A stretch of 64,000 nucleotides of DNA from DATDYB01 sp036517115 (lineage in GTDB: Bacteria > Patescibacteriota > Minisyncoccia > Phycocordibacterales > PALSA-1337). The stretch lies in NCBI GenBank assembly GCA_036517115.1, contig DATDYB010000023.1, forward strand, positions 1-64,000, given 5' to 3'. Positions 52,316 to 59,858 of this stretch are shown one piece after another (within the stretch, counting starts at the first letter, position 1; each line of letters starts with the position of its first letter). A program made the position numbers and the translations under genes. The notes beneath the pieces are model-generated. The model searched no databases. It saw only the letters and a list, made by a program, of their open reading frames with translations, and was not told where the DNA came from.

Positions 52316-52846
52316 TTAGATAACCGCTTCCACGCTAGGTGGACGAGAGGTGGTTTGACCGAAGTACGGTTGAATTAGTTTGGTGCCGGCCTCTTTATCG
52401 ACCCATTCACGCAATTTTTCTTCATCACAGAGTGAAATGAGTAACTCGTTAACCTCGTCCGGTAGCCGTCGCCTGCCATTCCATGGCGTTCTGATCGCCA
52501 CCTTTCTTTGTGGTGGTGTCGATAGAATTTTTCCCACTTCCTCGTCGAGCGTGGAGGACGAATCGTTTTCTCGAACCGGGTTTCCTCGGAGTGAACAGGA
52601 AATAGCGAATATTGGATTACCTCGAGTATTTTTGGTAAGCACGATACCGCATTCATATTTTCCCCAGTATGTGAGTAGTATGGCATTGGCGGCTCTCTTC
52701 TTCTTTGTCTCGAGAAAATAATTCGCATGCTCACCAGTGATGGCATTCATGAGAATACTTTTGAAATCAGGATCAGCCTTCAGGACTTTCCGAAGAGTGT
52801 TATTAGCCTCGCACAGCAATTGTTTGCTCTCTCGTATTGTTTTCAT
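52316..52846 (-). CDS. protein of unknown function
   Basis: A 176-residue soluble protein that I do not recognise. It starts MKTIRESKQLLCEANN and contains helical N- and C-terminal parts with a beta-rich middle (AILLTYWGKYECGIVL). There is no signal peptide. An in-frame TTG at 52855 would add three residues. It is monocistronic with its own terminator, between the HIT gene and divergent recJ. Confidence 0.65.
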   Translation of the reverse strand: MKTIRESKQLLCEANNTLRKVLKADPDFKSILMNAITGEHANYFLETKKKRAANAILLTYWGKYECGIVLTKNTRGNPIFAISCSLRGNPVRENDSSSTLDEEVGKILSTPPQRKVAIRTPWNGRRRLPDEVNELLISLCDEEKLREWVDKEAGTKLIQPYFGQTTSRPPSVEAVI

Positions 52847-52916
52847 AATGATCAATTTCTGAAGAGAATATATCAGCTTTTATATGAATATGGAAGGCTA
52901 GGCTTGAGAAGGGGGA

Positions 52917-52925
52917 TGATACAAT
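52917..52925 (+). promoter_or_regulatory. extended -10 promoter of recJ
   Basis: TGA-TACAAT (52917-52925), 6 nt before ATG 52932. Predicted leaderless. Confidence 0.7.
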
Positions 52926-52931
52926 AAAAGC

Positions 52932-54656
52932 ATGTCGAAATTCTCCATCCGAGAGGCGATTCCAAAAGAAGCGCATGAAGAGCTAGCTTCCCACTCGGAC
53001 ATTGTGCGACACCTCTTGTTTCACCGTGGCATTACCAAGAAGGAAGAAGCAGAAAAGTTTTTAAGACCGAACTATGACCTTCACGGCCACGATCCTTTTG
53101 CTATGAAAGATATGGAGAAAGCGGTGCTCCGTATCGAAAAAGCGTTCTCGAATAATGAAAAGATTGCTATTTTCAGTGACTATGATTGCGATGGAATACC
53201 CGCCGGCGTGATTCTACACGATTTTTTTAAGCAGATCGGATACGAAAACTTCATCAACTACTTCCCGCACCGTTACGAAGAAGGGTATGGTCTAAACATC
53301 CCCGCAATTGAAGAATTTAAAAAAGAGGGTGTGTCGCTCATCATCACCGCAGACTGTGGCACGTCCGACGTCTTGCAGGTTGAACGGGCAAATGAGCTTG
53401 GTCTCGATGTCATCATCACCGACCACCATTTGTCGCAGGAGACAAAGATCCCGCCCGCGTATGCCATCTTGAATCCTAAGCAACCCGACTGCGCGTATCC
53501 TGAAAAAATGCTCTGTGGCTCAGGTGTCATCTTCAAGCTCATTCAAGCTCTTACTACGAGACTGGCAACTAGTAACTGGCAACTGAAAACTGGACAGGAA
53601 AAATGGTTGTTGGATATGGTGGGTTTAGCAACCATGGCCGATATGGTGCCGCTTCAGGGAGAGAATCGCGTGTTCGCACACTACGGCTTGACGGTGCTTC
53701 GCAAATCGCGTCGGCTAGGACTCAAAAAGCTTTTAGAAAAAAGTAAAGTCAATCAGCTGCACTTGTGTGAAGATGATATCGGTTTTACTATCGCGCCGCG
53801 AATCAACGCCGCTTCGAGAATGGGAGAACCTTCCGAGGCATTCAGGCTTTTGACGGCATCAGACGAAGCAACTGCCGAGGAGCTTGCTAATTATTTAAAT
53901 AAAATTAATGACGAGAGAAAGGGCTTGGCGGCCTCAATGGTTAAGGAGATCAAAAAGATTTTAAGCGTGCGAACTAAAGAAGAGGAGAAAAAAGTGTTAG
54001 TCATCGGCAATCCGAAGTGGAAACCGCCACTCCTTGGGCCCGTCGCTAATAATCTTTCAGAAATGTATAGTGTGCCGGTGTTCCTGTGGGGCAGAGCAGA
54101 CGGTGATTGCATCAAAGGTTCCTGCAGGGCCAGTGGGGCCGTTAATGTTTTGGAGCTTATGAAAGCGGCGCCGACAGATCTATTTCTAGGCTACGGTGGA
54201 CACAAGTCATCGGGCGGCTTTTCCATCTCTCATGAAAACGTACATCGACTTGAAACGGAATTAGTGCATGCGTTCGACAGAGTCGTGGGCATACAAAAAG
54301 AGGAAGAAGAAATTTTTATTGATATGCGTCTTGATCTTAACGCGGTGAATTGGAACACCTATGCTCATGTTGAGAAATTGGCGCCTTTTGGGTATGGCAA
54401 CTCGAAACCGGTATTTCTTTTAGAGAATATTGTACCTTCAGATGTGCGCCGCTTCGGTAAAGAAGAAAATCATCTTGAGTTGGTATTTAGGGGAGAGCGA
54501 GGTAATAAAATTCCCGCCATCGGCTTTTTCACCACACCCGAAGATTTCCCGAAGCCACCGATGAAAGGTGAAGCCTTGAATCTCGTGGCCACCATCGAAA
54601 AGTCCATGTTCCGAAATTTCCCAGAACTCCGTCTTCGTATTATCGATATTATTTGA
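52932..54656 (+). CDS. recJ: single-stranded-DNA-specific exonuclease RecJ
   Basis: A 574-residue DHH-family 5'-3' exonuclease for recombination and mismatch or base-excision repair. The DHH domain has FSDYDCDG (D83, D85, D87), ITADCGTSD and ITDHH (164-166). DHHA1 has FLGYGGHKSSGGFS (about 420). An OB-like C-terminal domain follows. Around residues 211-222 an extra short segment (RLATSNWQLKTG) is encoded by a 14-bp direct repeat. The stop codon doubles as the TG element of the rnhA promoter. Confidence 0.96.
   Translation: MSKFSIREAIPKEAHEELASHSDIVRHLLFHRGITKKEEAEKFLRPNYDLHGHDPFAMKDMEKAVLRIEKAFSNNEKIAIFSDYDCDGIPAGVILHDFFKQIGYENFINYFPHRYEEGYGLNIPAIEEFKKEGVSLIITADCGTSDVLQVERANELGLDVIITDHHLSQETKIPPAYAILNPKQPDCAYPEKMLCGSGVIFKLIQALTTRLATSNWQLKTGQEKWLLDMVGLATMADMVPLQGENRVFAHYGLTVLRKSRRLGLKKLLEKSKVNQLHLCEDDIGFTIAPRINAASRMGEPSEAFRLLTASDEATAEELANYLNKINDERKGLAASMVKEIKKILSVRTKEEEKKVLVIGNPKWKPPLLGPVANNLSEMYSVPVFLWGRADGDCIKGSCRASGAVNVLELMKAAPTDLFLGYGGHKSSGGFSISHENVHRLETELVHAFDRVVGIQKEEEEIFIDMRLDLNAVNWNTYAHVEKLAPFGYGNSKPVFLLENIVPSDVRRFGKEENHLELVFRGERGNKIPAIGFFTTPEDFPKPPMKGEALNLVATIEKSMFRNFPELRLRIIDII
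53561..53597 (+). repeat. 14-bp direct repeat inside recJ
   Basis: ACTGGCAACTAGTA, ACTGGCAACTGAAA, then ACTGG. The period is 14 bp, so the reading frame shifts between copies. It encodes a non-conserved loop between RecJ core strands. Confidence 0.8.
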
Positions 54657-54662
54657 TATTCT
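54654..54662 (+). promoter_or_regulatory. extended -10 promoter of rnhA
   Basis: TGA-TATTCT, where the TGA is the recJ stop codon. It lies 6 nt before ATG 54669. Confidence 0.55.
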
Positions 54663-54668
54663 ATTTCC

Positions 54669-55394
54669 ATGAATGAACAGACTGTAATCTTCACTGATGG
54701 CTCCTCTCGCGGCAACCCTGGTCCCGGCGGCTATGCTGCTATTATTGTTACTGGTGGGAAAGTGATTGAATTCGGCGGACAAGAAGCTCATACAACCAAT
54801 AATCGTATGGAGCTCCGCGCCGCCATCGAAGCATTGAAGTTTCTAAAAGGTTCGACCTTTCTACAGATCCAAGGTCGAACCTTAGTCTACACAGACTCTC
54901 GGTATTTAATAAACGGCATTACCAAATGGGTGTTCGGTTGGCAGAAGAATGGTTGGATAACAGGAGCAAAAGAAGAAGTTCAGAATCGAGACCTCTGGGA
55001 AGCACTCGTTGCCTTAGTGCGCGGCAAAAAGATCGACTGGCAATACATCGGTGGTCACGTGGGTATCGCGGGAAACACAAGGTGCGATGAGATCGCCACG
55101 ACGTTTGCTGATAATAAAAAAATTGATCTGTATTCAGGTTTCGTTGAGTCTTGTCCGATTAAGGATATTTTAAATATTAATATAGACCACACGTTGGTTG
55201 CAGAAAAATCAGAAACAAAAAATCGCTCACGAGCAAAAGCATATTCTTATCTCTCAATGATAAACGGTACCATTAAAACCCATGCCACCTGGGCTGAATG
55301 CGAAGCACGTGTTAAAGGTGTGAAAGGGGCGAAGTTTAAAAAGGCTCTCGATGCTGTGGAAGAGAAGAATATCACGGGTGAATGGAGAGCGTAA
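54669..55394 (+). CDS. rnhA: ribonuclease HI with C-terminal hybrid-binding-like domain
   Basis: A 241-residue enzyme that cuts RNA in RNA-DNA hybrids. The RNase H domain (1-150) has all carboxylates: Asp10 (TDGSSRGNPGPGG), Glu48 (NRMELRAAIEAL), Asp76 (YTDSRY) and Asp140, with His130. The last 50 residues (AYSYLSMINGTIKTH, TWAECEARVKGVKGAKFKK) match the hybrid-binding (viroplasmin-like) domain of eukaryotic and some bacterial RNases H1. There it is N-terminal; here it is at the C-terminus. The two domains are joined by a polar linker (about 155-185). Confidence 0.93.
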   Translation: MNEQTVIFTDGSSRGNPGPGGYAAIIVTGGKVIEFGGQEAHTTNNRMELRAAIEALKFLKGSTFLQIQGRTLVYTDSRYLINGITKWVFGWQKNGWITGAKEEVQNRDLWEALVALVRGKKIDWQYIGGHVGIAGNTRCDEIATTFADNKKIDLYSGFVESCPIKDILNINIDHTLVAEKSETKNRSRAKAYSYLSMINGTIKTHATWAECEARVKGVKGAKFKKALDAVEEKNITGEWRA

Positions 55395-55403
55395 TCTAAT
55401 TAA

Positions 55404-55426
55404 TAAAAAAAGACGCACCAGCGTCT
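55404..55426 (-). terminator. terminator of the 55425 gene
   Basis: Minus-strand stem AGACGC/GCGTCT with loop TGGT, followed by seven Ts. Confidence 0.8.
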
Positions 55427-55727
55427 AAGGAGTCCAATATTCGATGTCTTCTGTCATGCTGTTGAACCTACCCTCGTCAACGAAGTGCGGGTTGGCGAAC
55501 ATCATGAGGACGTAGGCACCGGCTTTAATCTGGAGTAGTCGCTGTGCCTCGGTGTCTGAAGCATTTTTGTATGGGTTGTTCCGTTCCCATTGCTCAAGCG
55601 CTTTGCCCGCCTTTTTGTAATTTTCCCGAGTCCATACGGCATGACTCGCTTCGGAGGAAATGTGTCGCCTGTACCAATCTATCCACGTTAGGAATACAGC
55701 GAGACCGATAACAAACAAAAGGGTCAT
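55425..55727 (-). CDS. small membrane-anchored protein
   Basis: A 100-residue protein with one N-terminal membrane helix (TLLFVIGLAVFLTWIDWY) and a soluble helical tail (KKAGKALEQWERNNPYK). No family is recognised. It is single, with its own terminator, and divergent from comEC. Confidence 0.65.
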   Translation of the reverse strand: MTLLFVIGLAVFLTWIDWYRRHISSEASHAVWTRENYKKAGKALEQWERNNPYKNASDTEAQRLLQIKAGAYVLMMFANPHFVDEGRFNSMTEDIEYWTP

Positions 55728-55783
55728 AAGAATGTATTTTCTCCCATCACGGTACCAGAGGTGCTCTTCCAGAGCAAGGGGTT

Positions 55784-55792
55784 TGTTACAAT
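55784..55792 (+). promoter_or_regulatory. extended -10 promoter of comEC
   Basis: TGT-TACAAT (55784-55792), 7 nt before ATG 55800. Predicted leaderless. Confidence 0.7.
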
Positions 55793-55799
55793 AGAGCGT

Positions 55800-57308
55800 A
55801 TGGGTCAGCCAATGTTTCTTGTTGCTGTATCAGGATTTATCGGGGGCGTGGCACTTCACTCCTTTTTTGATGTGGGCGCGGCGTTTTCACTTTTCGTCGT
55901 CTTTTTGGGAATTTCTCTGTTTGTTTACTATAGATTAAAAAAGAGACAACATCCCGGACAAGATTTTAAAGTGACACTCTTGCTCAGCGTATCCTTTATA
56001 TGCTTCGGATTGGGACTTATACGTTACGATATCTCTCTCATCGACAGGGAGTCTGCGCTCACTCGGCGTATCGGAGAGAACGTCGAACTTTCTGGGATCG
56101 TCGTCGAAGAGCCGCAGGACAGGGAAAACATGCAGAGATTGGTAGTGGAAATAGAAGAAGCAGAGACCAAAGCTTTGGTATGGACGACATTTTACCCGAG
56201 ATTCGAATATGGTGACCGGATCAGCGTCTCGGGAATTCTCAAAGAGCCTCAAAATTTTGAAAGCGAGAACGGCCGAACGTTCGACTACCGTTCTTACCTA
56301 GCCAAAGACGGAATCTATTTCGAGTTCATGCGTCCCGAGCTCGAACCTGTTTCAAAAGACCACGGTAGTGTCATTAAAAAATATCTTTTTGGGTTCAAAC
56401 ATGCTTTTGTGGAGAATTTCAAAGAAAGTATTCCTGAACCTTCCTCATCTTTGCTCGCCGGGCTCCTGGTGGGGGAGAAGTCATCGCTTGGTAAGGATTT
56501 GGAGAATGACCTTCGTACTGTTGGCCTCATCCATATGGTGGTGCTTTCAGGCTACAACATCACCCTCATCGCGGATTTCATTATGAAGATCTTTGCCTTT
56601 CTACCCAGGGCCCTCGGCCACACCTTTGGTATCATCTCCATTATTCTTTTTGCTCTCATGACGGGTGGCTCGGCGACGGTGGTGCGAGCAACTATCATGG
56701 CACTCCTTGCTGTAGCGGCGAGATCAAGTGCGCGAATATACGATGTGGCGCGGGCTCTTATTATTGCCGGAACGGTCATGGTGATCCATAACCCGAAGAT
56801 TCTTATTTTTGATCCTTCGTTCCAGCTAAGTTTTATGGCCACGCTTGGGCTTATCATCCTTTCCCCGAAAGTTGAAACGAGACTTCAATGGATTCCCGCG
56901 AAATATAAATTACGGGAGATCGCCACAGCGACGATCGCGACGCAGATCTTCGTTTTGCCTCTGCTTCTTTATATGACAGGGATGTTTAGTCTTATCTCAC
57001 TTCCCGCAAACATTTTGGTTTTGATCGCAGTACCATATGCTATGCTTCTCGGATTTTTCGCTGGTGCTTTGGGCTTTGTTTCCTTTGTCGCCTCTCTGCC
57101 GTTTGCCTACGTTGCCTACGCACTCCTCGCGTACCAGCTTACCCTTGTAGAATTCTTTGCTTCTTTGCCGTTCGCTTCGATCGCTATTCCATACTTTCCG
57201 GCATGGCTCATGGTCGGTGTTTACCTCTGTGGTGTCGTGTTCGTCTGGTGGAGAAATAGAAGACGAGTACCCACCGTACCGGATAATATTATCTACTTGC
57301 CTGAATGA
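55800..57308 (+). CDS. comEC: ComEC/Rec2 competence channel, membrane part
   Basis: A 502-residue inner-membrane protein for uptake of transforming DNA. There is an N-terminal DUF4131-like region with membrane helices and an OB-like domain (about 1-180). The Competence domain follows (about 205-475) with SSLLAGLLVGEKSSL, LIHMVVLSGYNITLI and ATVVRATIMALLAV. The metallo-beta-lactamase-like domain normally fused at the C-terminus is missing. It is encoded separately at 57955, with sod in between on the other strand. ATG 55800 fits the -10 box 7 nt upstream better than the earlier in-frame start at 55761. Confidence 0.93.
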   Translation: MGQPMFLVAVSGFIGGVALHSFFDVGAAFSLFVVFLGISLFVYYRLKKRQHPGQDFKVTLLLSVSFICFGLGLIRYDISLIDRESALTRRIGENVELSGIVVEEPQDRENMQRLVVEIEEAETKALVWTTFYPRFEYGDRISVSGILKEPQNFESENGRTFDYRSYLAKDGIYFEFMRPELEPVSKDHGSVIKKYLFGFKHAFVENFKESIPEPSSSLLAGLLVGEKSSLGKDLENDLRTVGLIHMVVLSGYNITLIADFIMKIFAFLPRALGHTFGIISIILFALMTGGSATVVRATIMALLAVAARSSARIYDVARALIIAGTVMVIHNPKILIFDPSFQLSFMATLGLIILSPKVETRLQWIPAKYKLREIATATIATQIFVLPLLLYMTGMFSLISLPANILVLIAVPYAMLLGFFAGALGFVSFVASLPFAYVAYALLAYQLTLVEFFASLPFASIAIPYFPAWLMVGVYLCGVVFVWWRNRRRVPTVPDNIIYLPE

Positions 57309-57888
57309 AATTCTTTTCGATCACTTCCCAATTCAGATTCGCAAAGAAGTCTTCAATGTAGCTTTTCTTTCCGGAAGGTTGATAGTCAAAGACGAATGAG
57401 TGTTCCCACATATCGAGGCCAAGAATGAGTTGGCATCCGTTTAGTTGTCCCAGATGTTGTTCGTCTACCCACGCATGAACAAGTTTTTTTACAATAGGAT
57501 CGTAGTAGAGCATTGCCCAGCCGATGCCACGGGTGAGAGCAATCGACTTGAACATGGCGAGCCAGCCGTCGAATAAACCGAACTGTTCCTCGATTGCTTT
57601 TTTAAGCACACTCCCAGCGGGGAGGGGTCTTGCTCCGTTTTCTAAACTTTTAAAATAATATTCGTGATTCCGCATGCCGTTCCATTCGAAGCTGAAGCGG
57701 CGCTGTAGTTCGCCAAGTGCATACGCATTTTTTTCAGCATCCAGTTTCATTTCGGTAATCTTTTCGAAAATTAAATTAACATGCTTCACATATCCGGAAT
57801 AAAGTTTCAGATGTTCCTCGACACTTTTTTTAGAAATACCTTTCAGTTCTGGGATATTAAATTTTTGCTCGTCGTATTTGAAGTTCAT
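57289..57888 (-). CDS. sod: iron/manganese superoxide dismutase
   Basis: A 199-residue enzyme that dismutates superoxide. The four metal ligands are in place: His26 (EEHLKLY), His75 (NHEYYF), Asp159 and His163 (LDMWEHSF). The C-terminal signature continues DYQPSGKKSYIEDFF. It belongs to the EHLKLYxGYVK-type variant of the family. ATG 57888 is chosen because the SOD fold starts there; the frame is open to 57960. Its 3' end overlaps comEC by 20 bp. Confidence 0.93.
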   Translation of the reverse strand: MNFKYDEQKFNIPELKGISKKSVEEHLKLYSGYVKHVNLIFEKITEMKLDAEKNAYALGELQRRFSFEWNGMRNHEYYFKSLENGARPLPAGSVLKKAIEEQFGLFDGWLAMFKSIALTRGIGWAMLYYDPIVKKLVHAWVDEQHLGQLNGCQLILGLDMWEHSFVFDYQPSGKKSYIEDFFANLNWEVIEKNFIQASR

Positions 57889-57913
57889 AGATTCACGATT
57901 AATGTATATTTTT

Positions 57914-57922
57914 AGTATAACA
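57914..57922 (-). promoter_or_regulatory. extended -10 promoter of sod
   Basis: Minus strand TGT-TATACT (57922-57914), about 25 nt before the ATG. It is back to back with the promoter of the comEC C-terminal half. Confidence 0.65.
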
Positions 57923-57939
57923 TTTTCTGAAGTTTTTAA

Positions 57940-57948
57940 TGCTACAAT
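57940..57948 (+). promoter_or_regulatory. extended -10 promoter of the separate ComEC hydrolase
   Basis: TGC-TACAAT (57940-57948), 6 nt before ATG 57955. Predicted leaderless. Confidence 0.7.
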
Positions 57949-57954
57949 TTTCTC

Positions 57955-58809
57955 ATGCAAAAAAGGGAGCGGATCAAATACGGAGTACTGGTAGGGCTTC
58001 TATTGTTTACATCTTTTGTGTGGTACGTGATCGCGCTGGAGTCGAGACAAGGGAAGCTTACGGTGACGTTTTTAGACATCGGACAGGGTGATGCGATTTT
58101 CATCGATACTCCGAGCGGTAATCAGGTGTTGGTGGACGGAGGTGCGAATAAAAAAGTGCTTTCTGAGCTTGGTAGAGTAATGCCGTTTTTCGACCGCTCT
58201 ATCGATATGATAATCGCCACTCATCCCGACAGGGATCACATCGGCGGTCTGCCGTGGGTAATGGAGAAATACGCGGTGACGAGCGTTGTGGAACCGGGGG
58301 TCAAAGGAGAATCCGCCGAATCCGTCCATTTCAATACCCTGGTTAGTGAGCGGGGTGTTAAAAAAGAGCTGGCCCGAAGAGGAGCGGTCTACGATCTGGG
58401 CGAAGGAGTAAAACTTACCATTCTCTTCCCCGACAGGGATGTTTCGGGGCTTGAAACAAATGACGCCTCGATTGTCGCGAGGCTCACCTACGGAAACACG
58501 TCATACCTACTCACAGGGGACTCACCGCAGAAAATTGAAAACTATTTGGTGTCGCTTGATGGAGTCGGACTTAAAAGCGATGTTCTGAAAGCTGGGCATC
58601 ATGGTTCCCGCACTTCAACAAGCGAAGCATTCGTGGCGGCAGTGCTGCCGTCTATTGCGGTAATTTCCGCAGGTAAAAATAATTCATACGGCCATCCTCA
58701 TAAGGAAGTGCTTGGCGTACTCGAAAAATTTAAAGTAAAGATTCTTCGCACCTATGACCGCTCGAGAATTAAAATAATCTCTGACGGGACTTCTTTGAAG
58801 ATAAAATAA
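57955..58809 (+). CDS. ComEC-type metallo-beta-lactamase-fold hydrolase, separate gene
   Basis: A 284-residue protein. An N-terminal membrane anchor (YGVLVGLLLFTSFVWYVIAL) is followed by the ComEC C-terminal hydrolase: VTFLDIGQGDAIFI, VDGG, the metal motif THPDRDHIGGL (about 88-98), LLTGD and LKAGHHGSRTSTS. In most bacteria this is the third domain of ComEC, thought to degrade the non-transported strand. Here it is an independent anchored protein. It could also act on another nucleic-acid or phosphodiester substrate. Confidence 0.9.
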   Translation: MQKRERIKYGVLVGLLLFTSFVWYVIALESRQGKLTVTFLDIGQGDAIFIDTPSGNQVLVDGGANKKVLSELGRVMPFFDRSIDMIIATHPDRDHIGGLPWVMEKYAVTSVVEPGVKGESAESVHFNTLVSERGVKKELARRGAVYDLGEGVKLTILFPDRDVSGLETNDASIVARLTYGNTSYLLTGDSPQKIENYLVSLDGVGLKSDVLKAGHHGSRTSTSEAFVAAVLPSIAVISAGKNNSYGHPHKEVLGVLEKFKVKILRTYDRSRIKIISDGTSLKIK

Positions 58810-58811
58810 AA

Positions 58812-58830
58812 CCCTCTTTCGAGGGATTTA
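58812..58830 (+). terminator. weak terminator hairpin
   Basis: CCCTC-TTTC-GAGGG (58812-58825), followed by ATTTA only. Confidence 0.5.
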
Positions 58831-58840
58831 TAAATAAGCG

Positions 58841-58963
58841 CTTTAGAAAAAACGGCCCAGATGCGAGACGCGAGCGAGTAGTGCGACCAAGCTGTAGTTT
58901 GATACTACTGCGTGGGAGCACACGGAGCTTGCAACGAAGCAGGTGGGATTGTTTTTTCTAAAG
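58841..58963. repeat. branched inverted-repeat element overlapping the rpmB stop
   Basis: The 13-nt arms CTTTAGAAAAAAC (58841-58853) and GTTTTTTCTAAAG (58951-58963) are perfectly complementary. Inside are GTAGT/ACTAC (58894-58898, 58904-58908), AAGCT/AGCTT (58889-58893, 58926-58930) and AGTAGT/ACTACT alternatives. The right arm includes the last bases of rpmB. Confidence 0.7.
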
Positions 58964-59200
58964 GAGACCGGCTTTTTTGAGAGTAGCGTAAGCCCCGTTC
59001 TTATTGATCGTTTTGATTGCTCGTGTTGAGAGAGTAAGAATGATGTGCTTTTTAAGTTCAGGAACGTAAATTTTCTTCTTCTTGAGATTAACCTGTTTTC
59101 GGACTTTTCCGGTAGGATTATACTGGGTAGCACGAGTACGGTTGCTGTAACCGCCTCCTACAATGCTCCCTCTTTTTGTTACTGCACAGATTTTAGCCAT
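58958..59200 (-). CDS. rpmB: 50S ribosomal protein L28
   Basis: An 80-residue L28. The start MAKICAVTKRGSIVGGGYSN and the C-terminal LTLSTRAIKTINKNGAY are family features. One Cys remains at the N-terminus but no zinc CxxC set, so it is the zinc-free form. It is single, divergent from the M50 protease gene, with a possible -10 TATGAT 12 nt upstream of the start. Confidence 0.93.
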   Translation of the reverse strand: MAKICAVTKRGSIVGGGYSNRTRATQYNPTGKVRKQVNLKKKKIYVPELKKHIILTLSTRAIKTINKNGAYATLKKAGLL

Positions 59201-59240
59201 GAAGGGTATGCTATCATAAGGGTAAATTTAATCAAGTTTT

Positions 59241-59858
59241 ATGGAAGTAATGTTTATTTTTTCAATCGCTATTCTTATCATGTCGGTCGTCGCCCATGAG
59301 GTTGCCCATGCGTGGAGCGCAGAGCTCTTGGGTGACCCCACGCCGCGACTCGCCGGCCGCTTAACGCTCAACCCCCTTCGACATTTGGACTTGTTCGGTT
59401 CCCTTATCGTGCCGCTCATCACTTTTTTTGCCGGCGGCATAATTTTTGGCTGGGCCAAGCCTGTGGTCTGGAATCCCTATAACATTCGAAACGCCAGGTG
59501 GGGGGAGGGGCTCATAGCGTTCGCCGGTCCTCTCACGAATCTTCTTATTGCATTGTTCTTCTCCCTTATCATCCGATTTGTCGCGCCTCTGTATCCGCTA
59601 CCGCTCTCTTTTATCGATATCTCGCAATACATTATTCTCATCAATATCACCCTGGCGATATTCAACCTGGTACCAGTGCCCCCACTTGATGGTTCAAAAA
59701 TTCTTTTTATGTTGATTCCGCCGCACTATCAGCATGTACGAGAAATGATTGAACGCTATTCAATGGTGCTCATCTTAATTTTCATTTTCGTGCTCTGGAG
59801 GTTCATTACTCCCGTGATCCCTTGGTTGTATAAAATATTTACAGGACTAAGTTTTTAA
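59241..59858 (+). CDS. site-2 protease family (M50) membrane metalloprotease
   Basis: A 205-residue integral membrane protease. The zinc motif VVAHEVAHAW supplies His19, Glu20 and His23 in the first helix. The second motif NLVPVPPLDG supplies Asp150. About five membrane segments are present. It belongs to the short group without PDZ domains. Family members cut membrane-bound regulators or remnant signal peptides; the substrate here is unknown. It overlaps convergent rsmC by 12 bp. Confidence 0.92.
   Translation: MEVMFIFSIAILIMSVVAHEVAHAWSAELLGDPTPRLAGRLTLNPLRHLDLFGSLIVPLITFFAGGIIFGWAKPVVWNPYNIRNARWGEGLIAFAGPLTNLLIALFFSLIIRFVAPLYPLPLSFIDISQYIILINITLAIFNLVPVPPLDGSKILFMLIPPHYQHVREMIERYSMVLILIFIFVLWRFITPVIPWLYKIFTGLSF

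Noticed and set aside
58841..58963. tRNA or other cloverleaf RNA gene
   Set aside because: The 13-bp closing stem, lack of T-loop (GTTCGA) and anticodon arm, and overlap with rpmB argue against tRNA. The tpiA leader was rejected as tRNA for the same structural reasons.
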